Counted from the stretch's first letter, positions 16,952-25,635 are shown. The stretch: 64,000 nucleotides of DNA from Sva-07 sp963698435 (GCA_963698435.1 CAVOQV010000008.1:62001-126000), one strand, 5' to 3'. Notes: generated from the sequence alone by a model not told the origin. Numbers and translations: made by a program.

Positions 16952-17665
16952 TCACGACGGTGATTGTGTCGTGTTCCCCGCCAGCGGATTGCGGCCGTTC
17001 CAGCTGCCGGTCGATTCAAAGGGCTCGAATCTGGCGAACATCTCCTCCGAGTACCAGTCCTCGGCGCGGGTGCGGCGCATCACCTCGACGTGGTCGGGCA
17101 TCGAATATGCGAAGGCGCGAGCCGCGGTGAGTGACTCCCAGAGACTGAACGTCGCCAGTGCGCCGATCGGGGTCTCGCCGATTCCGACGACGTCGATCAG
17201 CCCCGGTGCCTCGTGGAGTTCGGCGTCGACGATCTCGCTCGCTGCGCCGAATGCTCGCCACGAGCGGCGCCGAACGTTGGCCCGGGTGATGATGGCCACG
17301 CGCCCGTCCGACGACCCGGTGTCGAGTCCGCCGAGGGGGTCGAACCCCTTCCAGGTGCCGTGCCCGCCGACCGAGCGGAGTCGGACGTGCCAGCTCTCCC
17401 CGGCACGCGCCCAACGGCGCGAGATGGCGCTGTCGGCGAGGAACGCATCGAGGTGGCCCTCGTCCTCCCAGACCGCGAACAGCGCACTGCGCGAGAGGTC
17501 GGCACCTCGGCCGGTGTCGTCGCCGTTCCCCGTGCCCAGCAGTCGCCAGAACGCGAGCCCGTGCACCCGAGGCAGACGGAGTCGGTCGGTGCCGAGGCGG
17601 CCGAGCACGATCGGGATCTTCCACGCGGGTTCGGCGATGAGGTGGAACGATGCGATGCGACCCAT
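16952..17665 (-). CDS. Spheroidene monooxygenase-like protein (CrtA type)
   Basis: This 237-residue protein resembles CrtA, the oxygenase that introduces a 2-keto group into acyclic carotenoids. Recognisable family segments are LFAVWEDEGHLDAFLAD, RVAIITRANVRRRSWRAF, TFSLWESLTAARAFAYS and EDWYSEEMFARF. It is transcribed away from the PlsY-like gene, 10 nt apart at the 5' ends. Its position next to the carotenoid operon supports a role in modifying acyclic carotenoids, but the gene is separate from that operon. The heme or iron cofactor is not evident from sequence. Confidence 0.75.
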   Translation of the reverse strand: MGRIASFHLIAEPAWKIPIVLGRLGTDRLRLPRVHGLAFWRLLGTGNGDDTGRGADLSRSALFAVWEDEGHLDAFLADSAISRRWARAGESWHVRLRSVGGHGTWKGFDPLGGLDTGSSDGRVAIITRANVRRRSWRAFGAASEIVDAELHEAPGLIDVVGIGETPIGALATFSLWESLTAARAFAYSMPDHVEVMRRTRAEDWYSEEMFARFEPFESTGSWNGRNPLAGNTTQSPS

Positions 17666-17674
17666 GTCTGGGCC

Positions 17675-18286
17675 ATGCTGTCACCGATGGACGGCGAGCA
17701 GACAGTCACGGTCGTTGTCACGATCGTCGTCGGCTATCTGATCGGGTCGATCCCGGTCGCCAACCTGGTTGCCGCGCGTCGTGCCCGGATCGATCTGCGC
17801 GAGGTCGGCGACCGGAATCCTGGCTTCTGGAACGCCCGGGAGACACTGGGCCGCCGGGCAGCGATCCCGGTGTTCGTCGGCGACAGCGCCAAAGGTGTCG
17901 CTGCGGCGCTCGTCGGAACCGCGCTCGCCGCCCCTGGCGTCTGGGGACTCGCCTACGTCGGGTGTGGAGCGGCGATGGTCGGCCATGCCTTCCCGCTGTT
18001 CGCCCGCTTTCGAGGGGGGCGAAGCATTCTCACGTTCGCCGGCGGCGCCGCCGTGTTCGCGACGATTCCGTTCCTCGTCAGCATCGGGCTCCTACTGGTG
18101 ACGTTCGTGATCCGCCGATCCTTCGCCGTCGCGGCTCGAGTCGGTTTCGTCGCGTTCCCGATCGTGCAGCTCGTCGTCGAGGGTCCGTACCGCACGGCTG
18201 CAACGGGCGTGCTCATGACGTTCATCGGACTGCGGTTTGCGATGGCGGCCGTTGCCGATCGCCGGCACGGGTCGGCTCAGGCGTAG
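17675..18286 (+). CDS. PlsY-like glycerol-3-phosphate acyltransferase homologue
   Basis: This ~203-residue multi-helix membrane protein has the layout of PlsY, which transfers acyl groups from acyl-phosphate to glycerol-3-phosphate. Motif 1 (GYLIGSIPVANL) and motif 2 (GDRNPGFWNARETLGRR) are recognisable. Motif 3, normally FKGGKGVAT, reads FRGGRSILT, so phosphate-binding residues differ. The normal PlsY reaction is therefore uncertain. ATG 17675 is chosen; ATG 17687 is possible. The 3' end overlaps the convergent carotenoid glycosyltransferase by 10 bp. An acyltransferase role on glycosylated carotenoids is speculative. Confidence 0.72.
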   Translation: MLSPMDGEQTVTVVVTIVVGYLIGSIPVANLVAARRARIDLREVGDRNPGFWNARETLGRRAAIPVFVGDSAKGVAAALVGTALAAPGVWGLAYVGCGAAMVGHAFPLFARFRGGRSILTFAGGAAVFATIPFLVSIGLLLVTFVIRRSFAVAARVGFVAFPIVQLVVEGPYRTAATGVLMTFIGLRFAMAAVADRRHGSAQA

Positions 18287-19374
18287 CTGCGGCCACGCCA
18301 CGTCTGGCGGCCGCGTCGTGCGATGCCTCGGGCGATCGCGATGGCGGCGAGTGGATCGGCGAGCGGGCTCAACCAGTACGGGGCATCGGTGCGCTCGTAG
18401 GCGCGGCGTGTGCCGACCAGCGTGCCGAGCCGGATCGCGGCGAGCGCGACGTCGATCGCGTCGCCTCGTCGCATCAGCAGCCGCGGGATCGGTAGCACCT
18501 GAGCGAGGACGACGATCGAGAGATCGATCACCTGGCGGCGGCGCGGCTCGACACCGGGCAGAGCGAGAGATCGCCCCCACCCGTGCCACACGTCGCCCAG
18601 CGACTCGAACATGCGCACGCTGAGGAGTTCGCTCGCATCGAGGAAACCGACGCGACGGCCCTCTGCGGCCAAATGGCGCGCCAGCGCGATGTCTTCGACG
18701 ACCTCGCTGCGCACCGAGGCCATCGCGCCGGCGGCGAGGAACGACGTGCGCGGCACTGCCATGCATTGGCCGTTCGCCATCGTGCGATCCGGTCGCATTG
18801 CCGGTGACCCGGGCGGCCCGAACCGGTAGACGAGCGTCGTCAACATCGCCGGATGCAGCCAGCGGCTCCCGGGTGTCGGACACTCGAATCGACCGCCGAC
18901 GGTGAGCAGATCGAGGCGATCGGCAACGGCCCGTGCCACCAACGCCATCGGCAGTCGACGGTCGGGGCGGGCATCGGCATCGAGGGTGACCACCCAGTCA
19001 GACGTTGCAGCGCCGACGCCCTGTTGCAGGGCCCAGGCCTTGCCGGCCCAACCGTCGGGGAGTGGATCGCCGGAGATCACGGTGGCGCCGGCGCGACGCG
19101 CCAGCTCGGCGGTGCTGTCGCTCGACTGGTCGTCGACCACGATCACCTCGGCAACGCCGGGAGCGCCGACGACCGCGGCGAGCAGCGGTCCGATCCGGCC
19201 GGCTTCGTCCCGTGCCGGAACCACCACGCTGATCGTCTGCATGGGTGTGAGCGTCGGACGGACCGGTGGTGCCACGGAGGCTGCCCTGGCGATTCGCGAG
19301 ACCGCCGTCACCGCAGCCGCACCCCGCGCCACCAGCGACGCAACTCGCAGCGCGTGCGTGATGGCCCGCCCCAT
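18277..19374 (-). CDS. Glycosyltransferase family 2, carotenoid-cluster member
   Basis: This 365-residue GT2 enzyme has a GT-A domain: ISVVVPARDEAGRI, IVVDDQSSDST and the metal-binding DAD in VTLDADARP. VVEDIALARHL supplies the acidic acceptor motif, and WHGWGRS a QxxRW-like motif. A hydrophobic C terminus suggests membrane association. Related proteins include CruC/HpnB-like transferases acting on polyisoprenoid lipids. As the last gene of the carotenoid operon it probably glycosylates a hydroxylated acyclic carotenoid (inference). ATG 19374 is preferred over GTG 19377. Confidence 0.8.
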   Translation of the reverse strand: MGRAITHALRVASLVARGAAAVTAVSRIARAASVAPPVRPTLTPMQTISVVVPARDEAGRIGPLLAAVVGAPGVAEVIVVDDQSSDSTAELARRAGATVISGDPLPDGWAGKAWALQQGVGAATSDWVVTLDADARPDRRLPMALVARAVADRLDLLTVGGRFECPTPGSRWLHPAMLTTLVYRFGPPGSPAMRPDRTMANGQCMAVPRTSFLAAGAMASVRSEVVEDIALARHLAAEGRRVGFLDASELLSVRMFESLGDVWHGWGRSLALPGVEPRRRQVIDLSIVVLAQVLPIPRLLMRRGDAIDVALAAIRLGTLVGTRRAYERTDAPYWLSPLADPLAAIAIARGIARRGRQTWRGRSYA

Positions 19375-19380
19375 CACGTC

Positions 19381-19460
19381 CGGTCCGGGCGGGGACGGGG
19401 CCGGGGAGGACCGTGCGGTGAGCGGACGGTCCGGCCGGGGACGGGGCCGGGGAGGGCCGT
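19381..19460. repeat. 34-bp direct repeat, two copies
   Basis: Copies at 19381-19414 and 19427-19460 differ at two positions; both contain GGGGACGGGGCCGGGGAGG. They fill the 85-nt gap between the glycosyltransferase start and the stop of the crtD/I-like gene. A G/C-rich repeat of this kind is prone to slippage and to sequencing error. Confidence 0.8.
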
Positions 19461-20951
19461 CATCGGAGATCCTCGGTGATCATCTCGGTCACGATCCGAG
19501 CGCTCGTGGTCACGAGCGGCAGGCCGCCGCCGGGATGGCTCGACCCGCCGACGAGATACAGCCCCGGCCGTGCGCCACGATTCGCCGGCCGGACGAACGC
19601 GGCGCGTTTGCCGTTCGACGAGGTGCCGTAGATGGCGCCGCCCGGTGAGCGGTAGCGACGTTCGATGTCGGTCGGAGTCATCGTGTGGCGATGCTCGATC
19701 CGAGGCCGGATGTCGACTCCGCGCTCGGCGAGGCGGTCGAGGACGAGTTCGCCGTAGAGGTCGGCGTCGATCTCGACATCGGGCGGGGTGTTGACGAGGA
19801 GGAACCAGTTCTCGCACCCGTCTGGCGCCTGGCTCGGATCGGTCACCGACGACACGCACGCATAGATCGTCGGGTCGTCCGCCAGCTTCCCTGCGTCGAG
19901 TTGGTCGTACTCGGCTCGATAGCTGTCGGAGAACCAGACGTTGTGATGTTGGAGCCCCGGGGTGAGACCACGTACGCCCACACACAACACGAAGCCGCTC
20001 GTCGATCGCTTCGCCCGCCGAACTCGCTTCGAGCGCGGCAGCATCGGGCAACAGGTCCGCGTACAGGTGCTCGGCGTCGGTGTTCGCAACGACGATGTCC
20101 GCCCGTTCGACAGATCCGTCGGCCAACTCCACGCCCGAGACCGCGCCGCCATCGGGTGCAACGATCCGGACGACTTCTGTGCCGGTGTGGATCGTCACCC
20201 CGGTGTCGAGCGCAACTCGTTCGAACGCGGCGCGCAGCGCATCGAGGCCGCCCATCGGATACCAGCAGCCGAAGCGGGCCTCGATGTGGGGGATGCAGGC
20301 GAGCGTCGCCGGGGCCGCGTACGGCGACGATCCGGAGTACGTGGCGTAACGTCCGGCCCACTGCACGAGCCGGGGGTCGTCGAAGAACGACTCGGCCGAG
20401 CGGTGCAGGGTGCGCATCGCGTCGATCGCCGTGAGGTCGAACGGCGAGCGCATCCGCTTGGCGAGCGACCAGGGGTTGGACATCGGCCCGGCGAAGAACG
20501 TCCGATCGGCGACGTCCCAGATGCGACGACCACGTGCATCGAAATCTCGCCAGTGTTCGCCGGCTCCCGGGGCGAATTCGTCGAATGCCGCGGTGGTGTC
20601 ATCGTCGCCATCGGGAACAACCAACGACGAACCGTCGGGCCAGTGATAGACGAACTGCGGGTCCAGTCGGACGAGATCGATCTGCTCGTCGAGTGACGTG
20701 CCCGCCGAGCGGAACACGTCGTCGAACACGTTCGGCAACGTGACGAGTGACGGGCCGATGTCGAAGGTGTACCCGTCGGATCGGTAGGTGGCGAGTTTGC
20801 CGCCGACCACCTCGCTGCGTTCGAACACGTTGACGTCATGGCCGAGTGCTCGCAGCCGGATCGCGGCCGCCAGCCCGCCGACACCGCCCCCGACCACCGC
20901 GACGCGGACAGGATTGCCCCAGGGGTCAGACCCCTGCTGCACTTCAGGCAC
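19460..20951 (-). pseudogene. CrtD/CrtI-like carotenoid desaturase, frameshifted
   Basis: This FAD-dependent desaturase of the phytoene desaturase family is split by one frame change near 19998-20030. The 5' part has the dinucleotide-binding motif VAVVGGGVGGLAAA, GGKLATYRSDGYTFDIGPSL and the chain up to DAAALEASSAGEAID. The 3' part, one base out of frame, continues SGFVLCVGVRGLTPGLQHHN through LVGGSSHPGGGLPLV to the end. Deleting one base restores a protein of roughly 495 residues. Start GTG 20951 has a GAGGAAG site and overlaps the cruF stop. It may be a 3,4-desaturase (CrtD); whether it is truly broken or a sequencing error is open. Confidence 0.75.
20920..20936. repeat. GGGGTCAGACCCC palindrome at a gene start
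   Basis: CAGGGGTC-A-GACCCCTG is an 8-bp perfect inverted repeat around one base. It lies between the GTG start proposed for the crtD/I-like gene and the first conserved residues (VAVVGGG), so it would be translated as part of an extra N-terminal leader. It is the best copy of the GGGGTCAGACCCC family in this window. Confidence 0.6.
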
Positions 20952-21738
20952 CGAGCTTCCTCGCGACGGCTGCGGCGGCGACCGGGAGCATGCCGAGGCC
21001 GCCGACGACCGCAACCATCGGGTCTCGGAAGTACCGGGCGAACCCGATGGTTTCCATCACTCCCATGTACGCATACTCGCCGACGAGCGCGCCGTCGGCG
21101 TCCGTCGCAGCGGGGGCGGGCGGGAGCGTCGCTTCGAGCAGGGCCATCACTCCGAGGCCGGTGACGAACCAGCCGAGGTAGTTCGTGAGCGGGATCCCGC
21201 GGTAGACGCCTCGTCGCGCCCATACCCAGTAGCCCTCGCCGACCATCTGCGGATCGAGGAACAGATCCCACGCGGTCAGCGCCACCGATCCGAGTGCGAT
21301 CCGATTCGCAGCGGTCGACCGTTCGCCGAGCGCCGCGTGCGCGGTCTCACGCGCCGGCAAACCGAGCGCGAACCATGCCAGCGGCACGATGGCCGGCACG
21401 TGCGCCACCTGTGGCTGCAGGGCTGGCGTGTAGGCATAGCGCCCGAACGGGATCGCCGTCGCAGTGCCGATGCGCTCGACCGCCGTGGTGGCCACGGCAG
21501 TCGCGACGGCAGCCGTTCCGGCTCGGGCGGCACCCCACCGCCGCACGGCATTCGCGGTGGTGGTCGTGAACGACCCGACCACGACCACCGTCGACAGCAC
21601 CTTGCGTGCCGTGCCGCCTTGGGGCAACAGTGGCGTCGCGATCATCCCTGCGATCGTCACCACACTCGCCCCGCCGGACACCCACCCCGCCCACCGTTCT
21701 CGTGAACCAGATGCGGCCTCGGTGCGCACCTTGTTCAC
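20944..21738 (-). CDS. cruF: Carotenoid biosynthesis protein, CruF family
   Basis: This 264-residue multi-helix membrane protein belongs to the CruF/bisanhydrobacterioruberin-hydratase family (PF04240), which adds water across the terminal double bond of acyclic carotenoids to give 1'-hydroxyl ends. Marker segments are RYAYTPALQPQ, LTAWDLFLDPQMVGEGYW and YRGIPLTNYLGWFVTG. GTG 21738 overlaps the crtB stop in a GTGA arrangement, so translation is probably coupled. The N-terminal ~20 residues are encoded within a hairpin repeat, so a slightly later start cannot be excluded. The end overlaps the following desaturase. Confidence 0.82.
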   Translation of the reverse strand: MNKVRTEAASGSRERWAGWVSGGASVVTIAGMIATPLLPQGGTARKVLSTVVVVGSFTTTTANAVRRWGAARAGTAAVATAVATTAVERIGTATAIPFGRYAYTPALQPQVAHVPAIVPLAWFALGLPARETAHAALGERSTAANRIALGSVALTAWDLFLDPQMVGEGYWVWARRGVYRGIPLTNYLGWFVTGLGVMALLEATLPPAPAATDADGALVGEYAYMGVMETIGFARYFRDPMVAVVGGLGMLPVAAAAVARKLGA

Positions 21739-21746
21739 GAGAACGG
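21694..21746. repeat. 14-bp inverted repeat spanning the crtB/cruF junction
   Basis: CCGTTCTCGTGAAC (21694-21707) and its exact reverse complement (21733-21746) enclose 25 nt. The element covers the crtB stop and the cruF start. The same 14-mer occurs at 52331-52344 (reverse orientation) and 56421-56434. Confidence 0.75.
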
Positions 21747-22679
21747 CGAGAGGAGCTTGGCCACCATGGTCGCCTTCTCGGTGGTCGACACGCTCGCTCG
21801 TGACGTGAAGACGTCGTAGTCCTGCGCCTCGATCTTGTCGAGGATCCGCCCGTACAGCGCGTGTGCAGCGCCGACGCACTTGGCCGAGCGGTCCGGCAAC
21901 ATGTCGATGCCGATCTGCGCCGACCGGTACAGATCGCGACAGCGATCGATCTCGAAGCGCATCAAGGCCACGAACTCGGGTGTCACCGAACGTTGCGTGA
22001 GATCGACACCGAAACGGTCGGAATCCTCCAGCGGGACGTACTGTCGCCCGCGGTCGAGGTCCTCGTCGATGTCGCGGAGGAAGTTCGTGAGCTGGAATGC
22101 ATTGCCCAGGTCGCGTGCGTGTGGCAGCGCTGCGTCGTAGTCGGTCGGTTCGAGGATCGGCAGCATCATCTCGCCGATCACCGCCGCCGAGCCGTCCATG
22201 TACACGAGCAGGTCATCCCACGTGGCGTACGACTCGACCGTCAGGTCCATCGTCATCGACCGCAGGAACCGATGGAACGCCTCGATGTCGATGTCGAAGG
22301 CTCGCACCGTGTGCACGACCGCCTTGAGCACGGGATCGTCCGACTTCCCGGCGTCGACGTCGGCGAAGAACCGGTCACCGAAGTCGGCAAGCGCCGCGGC
22401 GCGGACCTCGGTCGGTACGTCTCGCCCGCCCTGCGACGGGATCTCGTCGACGATGTCGTCGGCGTAGCGTGCGAATGCGTACAGCGCGTGGACGTGGTGC
22501 TGCTTGATCCTCGGCAGCACCTTGGTCGACCAGTAGTACGTGGTGCCGTGACGCTTGTTGAACTCGCGGCACAGCTCGTAGCTCTCGTCGAGCGTGACGG
22601 GCCCCGTCGGCAGGAGCTGGGTGGTGGGCGTCGGCGGCCGTCGGGCGAACCGGTGCGTGACGTGCGCGAGCTTCGTCAT
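21735..22679 (-). CDS. crtB: Phytoene synthase
   Basis: This 314-residue squalene/phytoene synthase condenses two geranylgeranyl-PP molecules head to head to phytoene. The two Asp-rich metal-binding motifs are ARYADDIVDE and GNAFQLTNFLRDIDEDLDRGRQYVP; both look intact. TYYWSTKVLP and YAFARYADD match bacterial CrtB. ATG 22679 overlaps the crtI stop by one base (TGATG). It is the third gene of the carotenoid operon. No frame disturbance is visible, in contrast to its neighbours. Confidence 0.93.
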   Translation of the reverse strand: MTKLAHVTHRFARRPPTPTTQLLPTGPVTLDESYELCREFNKRHGTTYYWSTKVLPRIKQHHVHALYAFARYADDIVDEIPSQGGRDVPTEVRAAALADFGDRFFADVDAGKSDDPVLKAVVHTVRAFDIDIEAFHRFLRSMTMDLTVESYATWDDLLVYMDGSAAVIGEMMLPILEPTDYDAALPHARDLGNAFQLTNFLRDIDEDLDRGRQYVPLEDSDRFGVDLTQRSVTPEFVALMRFEIDRCRDLYRSAQIGIDMLPDRSAKCVGAAHALYGRILDKIEAQDYDVFTSRASVSTTEKATMVAKLLSPFS

Positions 22680-24157
22680 CACCGGCGCTGCCGTGCGTAC
22701 TGCTCGACGCGTTGCGCCGCGAGCTTGCCCGACACCAACACCATCGGCACACCCACGCCGGGCAGCGTCGACGAGCCCGTGAACACGAGGCCGGGCACCT
22801 TCTTGTTGACGTTGTTCGGGCGGAACGGTCCGGTCTGGAAGAACGTGTGGGCGAGCGCGAAGGGCGTGCCCTGCTCCATGCCCATGCGCTCCCAGTCCTG
22901 CGGATCGTAGATCTCTTCGACGATCGACGTCGGTCGGGTAGCCGAGCGAGTCGTCCGGGGGCGCAGGTCGTCGACGATGCGTGTCACGTTCGCTTCGACC
23001 AGTCGATCGTGCCGCTCAGGTTCGGGTGTCGGTTCGAGCACGTAGATGCTCGAGTGGCCCTCCGGCGCCAGCGAGCGGTCGTCGAGGCTGTGGAGCGTGA
23101 CCAGGATCGACGGGTCGGGCATGCGGACACCGTCGTCGATCAGGGCCTTGAACGATCCGTCCCAGTCCTCGCCGAAGTGGATGTTGTGATGGCTGGCATC
23201 GGCCGGGGGCAGTCCCTTGACGCCGGCCACCCACAGCAGACAGGAGGGCGAGTACTTGCCCGTGCGAGCGGCGCGTGGGGCATCGATGCCCGGGAGCAGC
23301 TCGCGGTACGCCACGGGGAGATCGACGTTGCAGACGACGGCGTCGGCGTCGAGCCGCTCGCAGGCGTCGATCTCGACGCCGGTGACGGCACCGCCCGGCG
23401 TGCGCAGGATGCGAGTGACCGGTGACGAGTAGCGGATCTCCACGCCGGCAGTCGTCACCGCCTCGGCGAGACCGGCCGCCATCATGTGCATGCCACCTTC
23501 GGGGACGAACACACCCTCGACGGAGTCCATGTAGGTGATCACCGCATACAGGGCAAGCGCCTCGTACGGGGCGAGGCCGGCATACATCGACTGGAAGCTG
23601 AAGATGCGCTGCAGACGTTCGTCGTCGAAGAACGATGCCACCTTCTTGCCGAGCTTGCCGAAACCCCCGAGCTTGACGAGTTCGAGCCCCGACTTCCACG
23701 GCCTGATCAAGTCGAGCGGTGTGTCGAAGTTCGCGTCGATGAACGAGTCCATTTCGGCTCGGTAGAGCTGCTCGAGCCACGTGCAGAACCGACCGAACGC
23801 CTCGGCGTCCTTGGCGCCGGAGAACTCGCGGATCTCCTGGGTCATCGCCTCGCGGCCGTGGCGGACGAACAGCGTCGAGCCGTCGGCGTACACCGCTCGG
23901 TACATGGGATCGACCGGGTTGATCGTGACGAAGTCCTTCATCTCGGCGCCGGCAGCATTGAAGGCGTCTTCGAGCAGATTCGGCATCGTCAGCACCGTCG
24001 GGCCGTTGTCGAGCCGGAACCCCTGCTCGGTGATCATCCCGGCCCGGCCTCCCGGGATGGCGTCGCGCTCGACGATCGTCACGTCATGGCCCGCGCCGAC
24101 CAGATGTGCCGCTGCGGAGAGTCCGCCGAGGCCGGCGCCGACGACGACGACTCTCAT
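22679..24157 (-). CDS. crtI: Phytoene desaturase
   Basis: This 492-residue CrtI-type FAD enzyme desaturates phytoene stepwise to neurosporene or lycopene. The N-terminal motif MRVVVVGAGLGGLSAAAHL binds FAD. GGRAGMITEQGFRLDNGP and the C-terminal FTGSSTLPGVGVPMVLVSGK are signature regions. ATG 24157 overlaps the crtE stop (ATGA). One local anomaly: around 22924-22956 the frame reads RTTRSATRPTS, while a neighbouring frame reads SLGYPTDV, the usual family sequence here. That suggests two compensating single-base indels that alter about ten residues without a net frame change. Confidence 0.9.
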   Translation of the reverse strand: MRVVVVGAGLGGLSAAAHLVGAGHDVTIVERDAIPGGRAGMITEQGFRLDNGPTVLTMPNLLEDAFNAAGAEMKDFVTINPVDPMYRAVYADGSTLFVRHGREAMTQEIREFSGAKDAEAFGRFCTWLEQLYRAEMDSFIDANFDTPLDLIRPWKSGLELVKLGGFGKLGKKVASFFDDERLQRIFSFQSMYAGLAPYEALALYAVITYMDSVEGVFVPEGGMHMMAAGLAEAVTTAGVEIRYSSPVTRILRTPGGAVTGVEIDACERLDADAVVCNVDLPVAYRELLPGIDAPRAARTGKYSPSCLLWVAGVKGLPPADASHHNIHFGEDWDGSFKALIDDGVRMPDPSILVTLHSLDDRSLAPEGHSSIYVLEPTPEPERHDRLVEANVTRIVDDLRPRTTRSATRPTSIVEEIYDPQDWERMGMEQGTPFALAHTFFQTGPFRPNNVNKKVPGLVFTGSSTLPGVGVPMVLVSGKLAAQRVEQYARQRR

Positions 24158-25271
24158 CGGACGATCACCGGCGTCTCCGTCGAATGGTGCTCCCGATCGT
24201 GCTGCATCAGACGTCTCTCCAGCTGACGTACTCCGCGAGCGGCAACGAGTTCGGCCTTCGCATCGTCGACGATCGGGGCGTCCTCGATCGCTGCGATGGC
24301 GGTCTCGGTGAGGGCGGTGATGTGATCCTCGAGCTCGGCCAGGGCGCCGGTGTCGACGATGACCTGTTGGATCCGCGCCACGCCGTGGCCGTCGAGACCG
24401 GGCGCGCCGACCTCGGCCAACACAGCGAGTTGTTCGGTGTTGGCGCGGCGCACCGCCCGGGCGAGCAGGGGCGTCGGCTTGCCCTCGCGGCAGATCGCCG
24501 CCGACGGACTTGCCGGTGAGGCTCTCCTGGCCGAACGCGCCCATGACGTCGTCTCGCATCTGGAAGGCGTCGCCGAGCGGGAGACCGTACGCGCTCGAGC
24601 GGCCCGAGGAGTTCGTGTTCGCGCTCGGGCGCCGCGAGCACCGCACCGAGGTGCAAGGGGCGCTCGATGGTGTACTTGCCCGACTTGTATCGGCAGATCC
24701 GTTCGGCTTTGTCGACGTCGCGGACGCTCTGGACCGATCCGAGGATGTCGAGGTACTGCCCGATGTTCAGTTCGACCCGCAGTTCGTTCCAGATCCGCAT
24801 CGCCTCCGGTGGAGCGCCCTCCATCAGGCGGTCGGCGTAGACGAACGCGAGGTCGCCGACGAGAATTGCCACCCCCTCGCCGAACCGTCGCGATTCACCG
24901 ACCCACCCGGCTGCTGCGTGCTGCTCGGCGGCCACCGTGTGGGTGGTCGGCTGACCTCGTCGGGTCACGGCGTCGTCCATGACGTCGTCGTGGAACAGCG
25001 CGAAAGCGTGCATCAGCTCGAAGGCGGCCCCGGCGTCGACGTCGATCTGGTCGGCGCTTCCGCCACCGGCACCGACGTATCCCCAGTGCGTGAAGGCTGG
25101 GCGGAGGCGCTTCCCGCCCGACAACACGAGTCGGCGGATCTCGTCGATCGGCTGCGCGAGGTCGGTGTCGAAGGCTGCCCAGCGCTCGCGTTCGGCGCTC
25201 AGCAGTTCGTCGAGGCGGGCTTCGACTCGGTCGGCGATCGAGCGGAGGCTGGTCGGCGCGGTTCCAGGCAT
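24154..25271 (-). pseudogene. crtE: Geranylgeranyl diphosphate synthase, two frameshifts
   Basis: This polyprenyl synthase supplies GGPP for carotenoids. The first segment, from ATG 25271, has GGKRLRPAF, the first Asp-rich motif FHDDVMDD and LVGDLAFVYADRL. The frame is lost after LLGPL near 24590-24606; the next frame carries SAYGLPLGDAFQMRDDVMG, the second Asp-rich motif. It shifts again near 24487-24493 into the frame with REGKPTPLLARAVRRANTEQL, which runs to the stop at 24154. Each break is healed by removing one base (for example one C in CTGCCGCGAG). Without repair the gene is non-functional. The final frame's stop overlaps the crtI ATG, confirming it as the true end. Confidence 0.85.
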
Positions 25272-25419
25272 CTCCACGCAGGCTACTGCTGCGTTTGCCA
25301 CCCCGCTTCGACGTGCGGATCATCGTCGACGGTGCGCCGGTGTGGAGCGTGTTCCGCACGGTGACCTGGCAGCCAAGCACCAACTGATCTGCACCGCGAC
25401 GGCTTCTGGTGCCTTCACA

Positions 25420-25635
25420 TCAGTCGTCGGGGTCGGCCACGGCGTCGAGATCGGCGGTGACCTGTTCGATCCGCACCTGGGCGGCGGAGATCTTCGATCG
25501 GCACAACGCGATCAGCTCCGACGCCCGTGCGACCCGATCAGCGAGGTGGTCGACGTCGACGTCGGAACTCTCGAGCTCTCGCAGGATCGCGTCGAGTTCG
25601 GAGAGAGCATCGGCGTATCCGGGGGTGTCGCTCAT
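25420..25635 (-). CDS. xseB: Exodeoxyribonuclease VII small subunit
   Basis: This 71-residue acidic, helical protein matches XseB: ADALSELDAILRELESSDVDVDHLADRVARA is the typical antiparallel-helix core. XseB binds several copies per XseA to form exonuclease VII, which degrades single-stranded DNA. ATG 25635 overlaps the xseA stop (ATGA), so the two are translationally coupled. Confidence 0.93.
   Translation of the reverse strand: MSDTPGYADALSELDAILRELESSDVDVDHLADRVARASELIALCRSKISAAQVRIEQVTADLDAVADPDD

Noticed and set aside
19998..20030. Programmed ribosomal frameshift in the crtD/I-like gene
   Set aside because: No slippery heptamer or following structure was evident, and similar breaks occur in unrelated genes nearby, which points to indels.
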